Assembly (NCBI GenBank): GCA_040386975.1
Contig: JAZKEO010000016.1
Coordinates: 1 to 64,000, forward strand
Reading direction: 5' to 3'
Length of the DNA stretch: 64,000 nt
From: M2408 sp040386975
GTDB lineage: Bacteria > Bacteroidota > Bacteroidia > Flavobacteriales_D > Crocinitomicaceae
The notes beneath the pieces are model-generated. The model was not told the origin of the DNA and searched no databases. It saw only the letters and a list, made by a program, of their open reading frames with translations. Each line of letters begins with the position of its first letter. Position 1 is the first letter of the stretch. The position numbers and the translations under genes were made by a program. Shown here one piece after another: positions 44,852 to 54,333 of this stretch.

Positions 44852-45265
44852 ATGAAAGTTTACGTTTATATTTTAGAGTGTTCAAATGGTAAATATTACA
44901 CAGGAAGTACGAAATATTTAGATGAAAGAATTATACAACATTCAAATGGTGAAGGTGCAAATTTCACAAAAAAACATTTGCCAATTAAGTTAGTTTATTT
45001 TGAAGAATATTCTCGAATAGATTGGGCTTTTTTTCGTGAAAAACAAATTCAAGGTTGGGGTAGAAAGAAAAAAGAAGCTTTAATTAATGGAGAATTTGAA
45101 AAATTGCCTGAATTGTCTTTGAATTATAAAATTGATTTAAATGAAGATCATCAAGTTGCTTTCGACAGGCTCAATCAACTCGATGATGAGTTAAACTCGG
45201 AATATAGAAAGAGAACAAGGGTTATTCAAACGCTCTCTTCGACAGGCTCAGAGACCTTTGAATGA
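44852..45265 (+). CDS. GIY-YIG nuclease-like protein with repeat-derived tail
   Basis: The product has 137 residues. The first 80 or so are a compact GIY-YIG domain of the small stand-alone (UPF0213/YhbQ-like) type: VYILECSNGKYYTGST, then Arg in LDERIIQH and the catalytic Glu in FREKQIQGWGRKKKEALI. Proteins of this type normally end soon after the LPEL motif, near residue 90. The last 45 residues are unlike the family and contain two segments encoded by the TTCGACAGGCTCA repeat, VAFDRLNQL and LSSTGSET, read in two different frames. The tail therefore seems to be made by repeat insertion. Confidence 0.88.
   Translation: MKVYVYILECSNGKYYTGSTKYLDERIIQHSNGEGANFTKKHLPIKLVYFEEYSRIDWAFFREKQIQGWGRKKKEALINGEFEKLPELSLNYKIDLNEDHQVAFDRLNQLDDELNSEYRKRTRVIQTLSSTGSETFE
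45155..45179. repeat. TTCGACAGGCTCA repeat inside the GIY-YIG gene (first)
   Basis: The core is at 45161-45173, in the same extended context as the upstream copy. It is translated as F-D-R-L within VAFDRLNQL. Confidence 0.9.
45238..45256. repeat. TTCGACAGGCTCAG repeat inside the GIY-YIG gene (second)
   Basis: The core is at 45238-45251. It is translated as S-T-G-S, one frame off the first copy, and makes up most of the last ten residues of the nuclease. It forms an inverted pair with the copy at 45344-45358. Confidence 0.9.
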
Positions 45266-45340
45266 AATAAATTCAGAAAGCTTTAAATGAGGCTGAATTA
45301 AATTTCCTGAAATCTTATTTATCGAGATAAATTGAAAAGG

Positions 45341-47665
45341 CTACTGAGCCTGTCGAAGTAAACTTTTCTTCAGCTCAACAATAACAGATTTTGATGTGGG
45401 CGTATTACTTTTCTTTGCTGTAGAATTTATCGGAACAAGAACATTCGTTTCTGGGAAATAGGTAGCCACACATTGTCGTGGAATATTGTATTCTACAATG
45501 ATAAATTTATGTGCAACTCGTTCAATATTATCGTGATAGTTGTAGATGTCGACCAAATCTCCTTTTGTTAAATTAGCTTCTTCAATATCTAATTTATTCA
45601 TCAAAATAACGCGACGTTCGTTGTAAATTCCACGATATCTGTCATCTAAACCGTAAATTGTTGTGTTAAATTGATCGTGTGTGCGAATCGTCATCATCAT
45701 AAATTCATCTTTTTTCAAAGGAATTTGTTCAACACTTGAAACAGTGAAATTGGCTTTACCAGTAATCGTTCTATAATCGTTATCTCTAGCTGCATTTGGT
45801 AAATAAAAGCCTTCCTTTATTTTGATTTTTTCGTTGAAATTTTCAAAACCGGGAATTGTGGCTTCGATACTATCGCGAATGTGTTTGTAATCAGTTAGAT
45901 ATAAATCCCAATTTATTTTAGATTTAGCCCCAAAAGTAGCTTTTGCAAGGTGACAAACAATTTTAGATTCACTCAGTAAATTGTTAGAAATTGGCGTTAA
46001 ACTTCCGCGACTAGCGTGAACAATTCCCATAGAGTTTTCAACGGTTACGAATTGTTTTTCTGCGTCTATCAAATCAATATCTGTTCTTCCGTAACAAGGT
46101 AAAATAATCGCTTCTTTTCCGTGAATTAAATGACTTCGATTCAATTTTGTTGAAACTTGAACTGTCATTTCACAGTTTTCCATCGCCTGAGCCGTATAAA
46201 ATGTGTCTGGAGAAGCTGATAGGAAATTTCCACCCATGCAGAAAAACACTTTTGCTTTTTTTTGGTGCATTGCATGAATTGCTTCTACAACATCGTACCC
46301 GTGATTTTGTGGAGGTTTAAATCCAAAATTTTCTTCGATTGAATCTAAAAATGCCTGTGAAGGTTTTTCGTAAATTCCCATTGTTCTGTCACCCTGAACA
46401 TTACTATGACCACGAACAGGACAAGTTCCAGCGAAAGGTTTTCCGATGCTTCCTTTCAATAAAAGCAAATTGACAACATCTTGAATCGTTTCAACAGCAT
46501 TTTTATGCTGTGTCAAACCCATTGCCCAACAAGCGATAATATTTTTTTTCTCAACTAAAACTGCTACAATTTTTTCGATTTCTTCAGCTGAAATTCCAGA
46601 TATTTTAAGTAATTCGGAATAATTTTGTTTCTTTAAATTATCAATAAAGTCTTCGAATCCAGCGGTTTTTTCTTTAATAAAATCAAGGTCAAAAACTGTT
46701 CCTTTTGCTTTTTCTTCTTCCTCAAGTAAACGCATCATGATGGCTTTTAAAAGTGCCATATCACCGTTTAGTTTTACTTGTAAATAAATATCAGTAAGTT
46801 TAGTGTTAATCCCAAGCATTCCTTTGAATTCTTGCGGATTTGCAAAACCAACTAAACCTGTCTCAATCAATGGGTTAACAGAGATGATTGTTGCGCCATT
46901 TTTCTTAGCTTTTTTCAAAGCACTAAGCATTCTCGGGTGATTTGTGCCCGGATTTTGACCTAAAATAAGAATCACATCTGTGTGATAAAAATCTTCTAGT
47001 TTGACACTTCCTTTACCGATTCCAACGGTTTCTGAAAGTGCTACGCCACTCGATTCGTGACACATATTGGAGCAATCTGGCAAATTGTTTGTTCCATATT
47101 CTCTCACAAATAATTGATATAAAAAAGCTGCTTCGTTACTTGTTCTACCTGAAGTATAAAAAACTGCTTCATCAGGATTTTCTAAGTCGTTTAATTTTTT
47201 ACCGATTTTATTAAAAGCTTCCTCCCAAGATATTTCTTGATAATGTGTTGCTCCTTCTTGAAGGTACAACGGTTGTGCAATTCGTCCTTTTTTTCCTATT
47301 TCATAATCACTCAAAAGTGATAAATCGTAAACTGAATTTTCTTTAAAAAAATCAGCTTCTAATTTTTTACTCGTTGCTTCTTCAGCAATTGCTTTTGCAC
47401 CATTTTCACAGTATTCGGCAATCGTACTTCTATCATCATCAGGATCTGGCCATGCGCAAGAAGGACAATCCGTTCCGCCTTTTTGATTTAAATTTGCTAA
47501 TGCTTTTAAACCTCTTCCAACTCCAGCTTCTCCAAAAACGTGTTTCAAACTCGAAACAACAGCTGGAAATCCTGCTGCCATATCTTTTGGTTCACCTAAT
47601 TTCATTCCTGTGAATTTTTCAGGTGGTTCAGCAATTGGTTTTCTTGGTTTTTTATCGTTTTCCAT
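45341..47665 (-). CDS. FdhF/YdeP-family molybdopterin oxidoreductase
   Basis: The product has about 774 residues from ATG 47665. It is a large bis-molybdopterin enzyme of the formate dehydrogenase-like YdeP family. An N-terminal Cys cluster region (GGTDCPSCAWPDPDDD... EYCENG) is followed by the molybdopterin domains (YTSGRTSNEAAFLYQLF, CHESSGVALSETVGIGKG, LGQNPGTNHPRML, CPVRGHSNVQGDRTMG) and the C-terminal dinucleotide-binding domain (RTHDQFNTTIYGLDDRYRG). Its true substrate is unknown; formate is a guess from the neighbours fdhD and mobA. The last residues, LLRQAQ, and the stop codon come from a TTCGACAGGCTCAG repeat, which suggests that the original C-terminus was replaced. Confidence 0.93.
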   Translation of the reverse strand: MENDKKPRKPIAEPPEKFTGMKLGEPKDMAAGFPAVVSSLKHVFGEAGVGRGLKALANLNQKGGTDCPSCAWPDPDDDRSTIAEYCENGAKAIAEEATSKKLEADFFKENSVYDLSLLSDYEIGKKGRIAQPLYLQEGATHYQEISWEEAFNKIGKKLNDLENPDEAVFYTSGRTSNEAAFLYQLFVREYGTNNLPDCSNMCHESSGVALSETVGIGKGSVKLEDFYHTDVILILGQNPGTNHPRMLSALKKAKKNGATIISVNPLIETGLVGFANPQEFKGMLGINTKLTDIYLQVKLNGDMALLKAIMMRLLEEEEKAKGTVFDLDFIKEKTAGFEDFIDNLKKQNYSELLKISGISAEEIEKIVAVLVEKKNIIACWAMGLTQHKNAVETIQDVVNLLLLKGSIGKPFAGTCPVRGHSNVQGDRTMGIYEKPSQAFLDSIEENFGFKPPQNHGYDVVEAIHAMHQKKAKVFFCMGGNFLSASPDTFYTAQAMENCEMTVQVSTKLNRSHLIHGKEAIILPCYGRTDIDLIDAEKQFVTVENSMGIVHASRGSLTPISNNLLSESKIVCHLAKATFGAKSKINWDLYLTDYKHIRDSIEATIPGFENFNEKIKIKEGFYLPNAARDNDYRTITGKANFTVSSVEQIPLKKDEFMMMTIRTHDQFNTTIYGLDDRYRGIYNERRVILMNKLDIEEANLTKGDLVDIYNYHDNIERVAHKFIIVEYNIPRQCVATYFPETNVLVPINSTAKKSNTPTSKSVIVELKKSLLRQAQ
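45344..45358. repeat. CTGAGCCTGTCGAAG repeat at the end of the oxidoreductase gene
   Basis: Inverted relative to the three copies in and before the GIY-YIG gene. On the minus strand it is translated L-R-Q-A-Q and is followed at once by TAG, the stop of the oxidoreductase. Confidence 0.9.
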
Positions 47666-47667
47666 GA

Positions 47668-48036
47668 TCAGCAAGTCAAATTTGGATTCGGGAAATTATC
47701 TGATTGATCTTCGTCAATGTGGTCTAAGCAAACGAAATCTTTTTCCACTAAAATTTTTAAAGTCATTTCATTTTCTAAATTCATTGAACTTTCGTAGCCA
47801 ATTTGGTCTGATTGAAACCATTTTTCTTTTTCAGAATCAGGAAAAAAAAGACTTATTTTGTCATTCGAATAACTTGCTTGAAGTTCCGAGATGTCTTTTT
47901 TTGCTTCTAAAGCATAGGTGAAAACATGAGAAGGGAAATGTGTTTTTTCTTCCAAATATCCTTCCTTACTGAAAAGTTCAACTTCAGATTTAGTGAGGCG
48001 ATACCTAAGGGAGTTTCCTTTTATTCTTATTTTCAT
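47668..48036 (-). CDS. Small DUF7009-like protein of the molybdoenzyme cluster
   Basis: The product has 122 residues from ATG 48036. It begins MKIRIKGNSLRYRLTKSEVELF and continues with short strands, as in a small family which I recall as DUF7009, often found beside fdhD or ydeP in Bacteroidota. No catalytic motif is visible. The stop codon lies two bases before the ATG of the oxidoreductase, so the two are translationally close and probably functionally linked, for example in enzyme maturation. That role is inference. Confidence 0.75.
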   Translation of the reverse strand: MKIRIKGNSLRYRLTKSEVELFSKEGYLEEKTHFPSHVFTYALEAKKDISELQASYSNDKISLFFPDSEKEKWFQSDQIGYESSMNLENEMTLKILVEKDFVCLDHIDEDQSDNFPNPNLTC

Positions 48037-48081
48037 ATACTTATTTTTAAGCAAACAAATTTAAGTAAAAAGTTTGACTTT

Positions 48082-48921
48082 TTAGACAATATTTTCGGCT
48101 CCATTATAAATGTTAAACGAGTTTTCTTTTAAAAATCCGATTAAAGTAATATCAAATTCTTTTGCCAAAGAAACCGCTAGGGAAGAAGGAGCGCCTAAAG
48201 CACAAATTACTGAAATGTCAGCCATAGCAGCTTTTTGGATTAACTCAAAACTTGCTCTACCACTTAGGAGTAAAATATTTTCTTTTAAAGGAAATTCGTT
48301 TTTTAAAAATTTTGAACCAATTAATTTATCCAAGGCGTTGTGTCTACCTACATCTTCATAGAGTTCGAGAAATTCACCTTTTAAATTGAAAAGTGATGAG
48401 GCATGTAAACCTCCAGTGCTCTCAAAAACAGCCTGTTGGGAAGTAACTTGTTTGTTTAGGTTTAAAATGATTTCTTTTGAAATTTTCATTATTGAACTAT
48501 CGTTCAATTTATCAAAGCTATCACTTTTCCTATGAATAGTTCTAATTGAATCGATGGATGATTTTCCACAAACACCGCAAGAACTTGAAGTATAAAAATG
48601 GCGTTCTATTTTGGATAAATCAAATTCAACGCCTTTTTTTAGTTTAATGGTGACTTTATTTTCTAAAATTTCACTAACTCTTTCAATATCATCAGCAAGT
48701 TTGATGATTCCTTCTGTCACTAAAAAACCCAGAGCCAATTCTGTGTCAGCTCCGGGAGTTCGCATGGTAATCGAAATATTTTTATTGATTAGTTGTTCTT
48801 CTTTCCAATAACTCAAACTGATTTCCAAAGGTTCTTCGATAGCCAGTGAATCTGATAATTCAGTGAATTCAGAATTTTTAAATTTGATTATTTTAGTTGT
48901 CGAAATTTCAATTTGACTCAT
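48082..48921 (-). CDS. fdhD: Formate dehydrogenase accessory sulfurtransferase
   Basis: Carries sulfur from a cysteine desulfurase to the molybdenum centre of formate dehydrogenase-type enzymes. The product has 279 residues. The essential Cys loop is visible as SSCGVCGKSS (Cys115, Cys118), preceded by RTPGADTELALGFLVTEGI and followed by the core FESTGGLHASSLF, YEDVGRHNALDKLIG and LSGRASFELIQKAAMA. It overlaps mobA by four bases upstream, so the two are coupled. It serves the oxidoreductase encoded downstream. Confidence 0.95.
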   Translation of the reverse strand: MSQIEISTTKIIKFKNSEFTELSDSLAIEEPLEISLSYWKEEQLINKNISITMRTPGADTELALGFLVTEGIIKLADDIERVSEILENKVTIKLKKGVEFDLSKIERHFYTSSSCGVCGKSSIDSIRTIHRKSDSFDKLNDSSIMKISKEIILNLNKQVTSQQAVFESTGGLHASSLFNLKGEFLELYEDVGRHNALDKLIGSKFLKNEFPLKENILLLSGRASFELIQKAAMADISVICALGAPSSLAVSLAKEFDITLIGFLKENSFNIYNGAENIV

Positions 48922-49526
48922 TTGTATTGATTTAAATAATGTAATCTTGCTTCTTGATTATCGATGCTTTTTAAAGTTTCAGGATTAATTGGACTTACTT
49001 TTTGTACGTGGTTTTTCTTTAAAATTTGCTGTAAGGAATAATTTCCCTGTTCGATTTCTGTTTTGATTATTTCATAAAATGAGACTTCATAAATTCCCAA
49101 ATAAGGTTCAAAAAAATCATTTTCGTTATAGTAAACTGTTGCATGGAAGTTTGAATCTCTTTCAGAAATTAATTTTTCGATGTCTTTTTCATTTATCAGA
49201 GGATAATCGATTGCAAATAGAAGAAAAGCAGATTTTTTAGTTTCGTAAGCTGAGATTAAACCAGCAAGTGGTCCGATGTTTTGATATTCCTTTTTGTCAA
49301 AAATTGTGGGTAAATTAATTGCTATATTTTTTTTTTGCGAAAGGTAAACTTCTGGACAAAATTTCTTCAATAAATCGTAAATATGGTGATATTGAGGTTT
49401 TTCATGATAAACCAACAAAGCTTTTTCTTCCTTCATTCGCGAAGATTTTCCACCCATTAAAACCAAGCCCGTTAAATCCACACTCAAAAATACATTTTTT
49501 TTCTTACAAAAACTGAAAATGACCAA
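48918..49526 (-). CDS. mobA: Molybdenum cofactor guanylyltransferase
   Basis: Adds GMP to molybdopterin to give the guanine dinucleotide cofactor. The nucleotide-binding motif is LVLMGGKSSRMKEEKALL, followed by ILSA-like GPLAGLISAYE and the Asp of FAIDYPLI. Upstream of that motif the reading from 49526 adds about 18 residues (FSFCKKKN) that the family lacks. A GTG at 49481 just before DLTGLVLMGG is a better candidate start. It is the first gene of the mobA-fdhD-small protein-oxidoreductase operon. Other molybdopterin biosynthesis genes are not in the window. Confidence 0.88.
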   Translation of the reverse strand: MVIFSFCKKKNVFLSVDLTGLVLMGGKSSRMKEEKALLVYHEKPQYHHIYDLLKKFCPEVYLSQKKNIAINLPTIFDKKEYQNIGPLAGLISAYETKKSAFLLFAIDYPLINEKDIEKLISERDSNFHATVYYNENDFFEPYLGIYEVSFYEIIKTEIEQGNYSLQQILKKNHVQKVSPINPETLKSIDNQEARLHYLNQYK

Positions 49527-49616
49527 CCAAAGAGAATTTTAATCGTTTATGAATCATTAGAAATATTTTTTCAATATAAAGATGTCCATTATCCATAGAA
49601 ATCACTTAATTTTCAT

Positions 49617-49624
49617 TACATTTG
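49617..49624 (+). promoter_or_regulatory. -7 element of the adhesin gene
   Basis: TACATTTG matches TAnnTTTG and lies 22 bases before the ATG at 49647. No clear -33 box is seen. Confidence 0.5.
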
Positions 49625-49646
49625 ATTTCCAATTTCCTAAAATTCA

Positions 49647-52600
49647 ATGAAAAAACATTTCATTTTAACTATCATATTATTTTTCATTATTTCTAATTAT
49701 TTTGGACAAATTGTTGATCCTTTTACAATTCGTTATCAAACAATTAATAAAGGTGGTTTGGTTTTTTTAGCAAATACTTCTTTAACATGTAATTGTGCCA
49801 AAAATGATCAAATGCCACCTGGTGGAGATGGTAAAAACAATGGTTCCCAAATGAATTTTGTTGATATAGACAGCGATGCTTCAACCTTCATGTCCTCTAG
49901 TGACCAATTAAATTTACCTGATTGTAGTGAAATTCTTTGGGCTGGACTTTATTGGGAAGGAATTCTGAATAGTACCCCAGCTAATACTGCTAATTTTGCA
50001 GATAGAAATAAAGTCAAACTGAGTGCAAATGGTTCTTCCTACACCACTTTAACTGCTGACGAATTATTTGATAATACTGTTGGAAAGGTAAGTTATTTTT
50101 GTTTTAAAGATATTACAAATATTGTTCAAGCAAATCCAACAAATACAAGATACAATGTTGCAAATGTAGTTTCAGAAACAGGTGACAATACATTTGGAGG
50201 CTGGAATATAGTTGTAGTTTATCGAAACATTTATGAAACGATGAAAAACATTACTGTCTTTGATGGTTTGACAAATGTAAGTGGTGGCACATCAGTTAAT
50301 ATCGCTTTAAATGGTTTTTTGACTCCACCGACTGGTGCTGTAAATTTTGAATTAGGAGTAGTTGCACATGATGGAGATAGAGCAGATACAGGAGATCAGT
50401 TAGAATTTAATGGTGCGGGAACATTTGTTGGAATTAGTGATGCACTTCATCCATTAAATGACGCTTTTAATAGTACTATATCCAATAATGGAGTCTTAAC
50501 TCCTTTGAGAAATCCAAGTTATAATAATAATCTTGGACACGATGCGAACATTTATTCACCAGATAACTCAACATTTAATTACATTGGTAATTCAGCAACA
50601 AGTGCCTCTATTCGAATATCAACTGCTACTGATAATGTTTTGACAAGCGTAATAACCTCATCGATAGATATTTATGTTCCAGATTTGAGAGCTTCTGTTT
50701 CATTCTCAGATTTAAATGGTGGAAATGTAGTTCCTGGAGATATTTTGGAGTATTCCATAACGGCTAAAAACATTGGATCAGATGTGTCAATCGGAACAAT
50801 TTTAACTGATACCTTGGATAGTCGTTTGACCTATATTCCAGGCTCTATTCAAATTAGTTCTGGACCAAATAGTGGGCTTAAAACAGATTTAACAGATGCT
50901 GATCAAGCGGAATTTGTTGTTGGAAATAATGTTATTAAAGCAAGAATAGGAAGTGGTGCAAATGGAGTTATTGGTGGATCGGTGAACAACTCTCCAACTG
51001 GAGCAGATAGTACGGTGATTAAATTTCGTGTTCAGCTTACAAATGATTGTGCTGTTTGGCAATGCGGGTCTGTTTTGGAAAATAAAGCTTTTCTAGTTGG
51101 AACAGGTCAAATTTCGGGCATCCCTAATGGAAACAACGGTGCTTCGGATTTATTAGATAACGACGGTTGCCCTTCTTTAGAAAGTGGAGTTGTGAATATC
51201 AATGTAAGTGCTTGTCCTGCTGCAGAAATTACATTTACAGATACTTTGTGTTTAGGAGAAACAATATCTTTAAGTTACCCAAATTCTGCTTTCTTAAATT
51301 TTTCTTGGACTGGTCCAAATGGTTTTACATCGAATATTAGCAATCCAACAATTCCAAATTCGGAGTTGATACATTCGGGTGATTATATTTTGGAAGTTAG
51401 TTATAATGGTCAATCGTGTCTGCTCGATAACAGTGTAAACATAGACGTTTTGCCAAATCCAACAATTTTTCTTGTTGATTTTCAAAACGATACCTGTTTT
51501 CAGGCTGGTTCAGGTTTTATTGAGGTTGTGGGAGTTGGAAATGGGCCGTTCACTTACTTGTGGTCAACACTTGAAACAGATACTTTAATCCAAAATTTAA
51601 TAGCTGGATTTTATAATGTTACTGCAACTGATGAATATGGTTGTGATAGTCCAAATAATGTTTATGAGATAACAGAACCAGCTGTATTGACAGTGAGTGC
51701 AACAATTACATCGAACTATAATGGTGAAGATATTTCATGTTTTAATGCAAGTGACGGAAGTGCTAACGCTACGGTCATTGGAGGAATTGCTCCATTCAAT
51801 TTTTCTTGGTTTCCATCAAATCAAACAACAGATATTGCTAGTGATTTAGTGGCAGGAATTCATATTGTTACCTTAACGGATAATTCAGGTTGTCAAGCAA
51901 AAGATACTGTTACTTTGGTACAACCTGATGCTTTACTAATAACTGGAGTTGTAACTGATATTTTATGTTTTGGAAATAATACAGGAGATGTAGATGCTAC
52001 AATTACTGGAGGAACTTCTCCCTATTCATCGGAATGGTCGAATAATGCTATTTTGGAAGATTTAACAAATGTGGTTGCAGGAACTTATACTGACACTGTT
52101 ACTGATGTTAACGGCTGTAAAAGTATAAAAACGTTTGTTATAAGTCAGCCAACAAGTTCGATGACTTTATCGGCGACGTCAACAGAAATACTTTGCTTTG
52201 GAGCTTCGACTTCTGATATAGATTTGACTGTTTTAGGTGGAGTTCTTCCTTATGAATACCTTTGGTCGAGTGGGGAGGATGTAGAGGATTTAACAGGGAA
52301 ACCTGCTGGAACTTACACGGTAAATGTTACAGACGATAATGATTGTTCACAAAGTTTTTCATTAACGATTGATCAACCAAGTCAAATTTCGATTAATGCA
52401 GTTCAAGTGAATCCAGTTTGCCAAAATGGAAGTCAAGGTTCCTTAAATATAACTGTTAGTGGTGGAACTCCTGGATATTCTTTTAATTGGAATACACTTG
52501 AAGTTACAGAAGATATTACCGGACTTTTTGCAGGAGTTTATGAATGTATCGTCACTGACAACAATAATTGTACTTCAATAATTACGAGAACCTTGACCGA

Positions 52601-54041
52601 TCCTGACGCTGTACTTATTACTGAGACGCATCAAGATATTCTTTGTTACGGGGATGCGACTGGTTCGATTGATATCACTCCTTCAAATGGAACTGAGCCT
52701 TATACTTTTATCTGGAGTCACAACGTTTTTTCAGAAGATGTAAATGGTTTAATATATGGTCCTTACACAGTAGTTGTAAAGGATAACGATAATTGTGGTG
52801 GATTTATGTCCTTTTTCATAGACCAGCCAGATACTTTATTGTATATTGTTTCTTCAACAGTAAATGATGTTCTTTGCTTTGGAGGAAATACTGGAGAAAT
52901 AGATATTGAAGTTGCTGGTGGAACAACAAATTATTCTTATGAATGGAACAATACACTTCAAATACAAGATATTGATAATCTTACAGTCGGAACGTATTCA
53001 GTTCTTATTACAGACGCAAATGGTTGTGAATTAAATCATTCGGAAAATGTACAAGAACCAACTGTTTTAAATTTAACTGAAACACACATAGACGTTTTGT
53101 GTTTTGGCACTTCAACTGCTTCGATTGATATTACGACTACCGGTGGCACTTCTCCATACACTTATATTTGGAGTAATGCGTTAGAAACAGAGGATTTAAT
53201 AAATATTCCTATCGGAAGTTATTCTTTACTTGTAGAAGATTTCAATAATTGCCAAGATAACATTACGGTTGTGATTACTGAACCAAGTGCGGCATTGGAT
53301 ATTACACACACTTCAAATCCTGTTTTGTGTTACGATGGAAATGATGGAAGTGTTGATATTACTGTAATCGGAGGAACAAGTGGTTATACTTATTTGTGGA
53401 ATACAAGTCAAACAGACGAAGATATTTCCGCTTTAATAGCTGATACATTTATTGTTGAAGTTACTGACGCAAATGGTTGCAAGAAAATAGATACAACAAT
53501 CATTACACAACCAGATTCTCCCGTTTCTCTTATTTCAAGTGCAAATCAAATTTGTTTTGGAGCTACGAATGGCGAAGCTAAAGTTGTCGCAAGTGGTGGA
53601 GTTCCAACATACACCTATTTGTGGAGTACAAGTGCAAATGACACACTAGATATTTTAAGTAATTTACTTGTAGGAACATATAAAGTAACAGTAACAGATG
53701 CAAATGGCTGTCAGGAAACAATTTCAGTTTCTGTTGAGCAACCAAGTGAACTTGAGGGCTGTGTTTCCTTAGAAATGCCAAATGTTTTTACGCCAAGTTC
53801 TGATGGCTTGAATAATTTTTATATTCCAGCTAAAGCATTTAACATCAAAGATTATCACATTCTTATCATCAATCGCTGGGGAGAACTTGTTTATGAAGGA
53901 AATGAATTCATACAAGGTTGGGATGGGAACATCAAGGGAAAAGAAGCTAGTAAAGGAGTCTATTTCTGGACAGTTGAATTTACAGACAATTACGGAGAAA
54001 GTGGAAAATTACAAGGGAATTTGATGCTTGTAAGGGAGTAG
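49647..54041 (+). CDS. Giant T9SS type B adhesin with ten SprB repeats
   Basis: The product has 1464 residues. Signal peptide 1-20. An N-terminal strand-rich domain (to about 345, containing FGGWNIVVVYRN) is followed by a DUF11-type repeat (about 346-460), an Ig-like segment (about 530-605), ten SprB-type repeats (about 612-1371), each with the pattern C[FY]G...G.I.....GG..PY.Y.W......D...L..G.Y.V.V.D.NGC, and a C-terminal T9SS type B (CHU_C) sorting domain (about 1377-1464: PNVFTPSSDGLNNFYIP... NRWGELVYEG... WDGNIKGKEASKGVYFW). SprB-like proteins are carried on the cell surface by the gliding machinery and serve as adhesins. Cys pairs in the repeats may form disulfides. Confidence 0.95.
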   Translation: MKKHFILTIILFFIISNYFGQIVDPFTIRYQTINKGGLVFLANTSLTCNCAKNDQMPPGGDGKNNGSQMNFVDIDSDASTFMSSSDQLNLPDCSEILWAGLYWEGILNSTPANTANFADRNKVKLSANGSSYTTLTADELFDNTVGKVSYFCFKDITNIVQANPTNTRYNVANVVSETGDNTFGGWNIVVVYRNIYETMKNITVFDGLTNVSGGTSVNIALNGFLTPPTGAVNFELGVVAHDGDRADTGDQLEFNGAGTFVGISDALHPLNDAFNSTISNNGVLTPLRNPSYNNNLGHDANIYSPDNSTFNYIGNSATSASIRISTATDNVLTSVITSSIDIYVPDLRASVSFSDLNGGNVVPGDILEYSITAKNIGSDVSIGTILTDTLDSRLTYIPGSIQISSGPNSGLKTDLTDADQAEFVVGNNVIKARIGSGANGVIGGSVNNSPTGADSTVIKFRVQLTNDCAVWQCGSVLENKAFLVGTGQISGIPNGNNGASDLLDNDGCPSLESGVVNINVSACPAAEITFTDTLCLGETISLSYPNSAFLNFSWTGPNGFTSNISNPTIPNSELIHSGDYILEVSYNGQSCLLDNSVNIDVLPNPTIFLVDFQNDTCFQAGSGFIEVVGVGNGPFTYLWSTLETDTLIQNLIAGFYNVTATDEYGCDSPNNVYEITEPAVLTVSATITSNYNGEDISCFNASDGSANATVIGGIAPFNFSWFPSNQTTDIASDLVAGIHIVTLTDNSGCQAKDTVTLVQPDALLITGVVTDILCFGNNTGDVDATITGGTSPYSSEWSNNAILEDLTNVVAGTYTDTVTDVNGCKSIKTFVISQPTSSMTLSATSTEILCFGASTSDIDLTVLGGVLPYEYLWSSGEDVEDLTGKPAGTYTVNVTDDNDCSQSFSLTIDQPSQISINAVQVNPVCQNGSQGSLNITVSGGTPGYSFNWNTLEVTEDITGLFAGVYECIVTDNNNCTSIITRTLTDPDAVLITETHQDILCYGDATGSIDITPSNGTEPYTFIWSHNVFSEDVNGLIYGPYTVVVKDNDNCGGFMSFFIDQPDTLLYIVSSTVNDVLCFGGNTGEIDIEVAGGTTNYSYEWNNTLQIQDIDNLTVGTYSVLITDANGCELNHSENVQEPTVLNLTETHIDVLCFGTSTASIDITTTGGTSPYTYIWSNALETEDLINIPIGSYSLLVEDFNNCQDNITVVITEPSAALDITHTSNPVLCYDGNDGSVDITVIGGTSGYTYLWNTSQTDEDISALIADTFIVEVTDANGCKKIDTTIITQPDSPVSLISSANQICFGATNGEAKVVASGGVPTYTYLWSTSANDTLDILSNLLVGTYKVTVTDANGCQETISVSVEQPSELEGCVSLEMPNVFTPSSDGLNNFYIPAKAFNIKDYHILIINRWGELVYEGNEFIQGWDGNIKGKEASKGVYFWTVEFTDNYGESGKLQGNLMLVRE

Positions 54042-54067
54042 GGTTTTTATTTTTCGAAATATTTTCT

Positions 54068-54075
54068 TATATTTG
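54068..54075 (+). promoter_or_regulatory. -7 element of the toxin-antitoxin operon
   Basis: TATATTTG matches TAnnTTTG, 43 bases before the antitoxin ATG. Confidence 0.45.
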
Positions 54076-54117
54076 TATATATAATTTATTTAAAATTTCC
54101 ATTTAATAATTGCAGTG

Positions 54118-54333
54118 ATGAGTTTAGAAGCCAAAAAATTAAGTCTTATTGAGCGTTTTATGAAGATTAAACAAGAACCTTCAATTCTGAAATTGGAAGC
54201 AGTTATCACAGAAATTGAAATGAATTCACGTGCTGACTCTTCTCAAGTAGATATTGAGCAGGGAAAGACGCGTTCTTTTGATGATTTTAGTAAAGATGTT
54301 AAGCAATGGTTGAAGAACAAGACTATCAAATAG
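54118..54333 (+). CDS. Antitoxin-like protein of a RelE/ParE-type module
   Basis: The product has 71 residues from ATG 54118. The first half is helical (SLEAKKLSLIERFMKIKQEPSILKLEAVITEIE). The acidic, polar second half is likely to be disordered until it binds the toxin. Its last 28 bases overlap the start of the toxin gene, the usual order for this kind of module. The family of the antitoxin is not recognised by name; the assignment rests on size, position and composition. Such proteins normally repress their own promoter. Confidence 0.75.
   Translation: MSLEAKKLSLIERFMKIKQEPSILKLEAVITEIEMNSRADSSQVDIEQGKTRSFDDFSKDVKQWLKNKTIK

Noticed and set aside
51480..53760. Repeated blocks as a possible array or mobile DNA
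   Set aside because: They are SprB-type protein repeats inside one open gene, diverged at DNA level.
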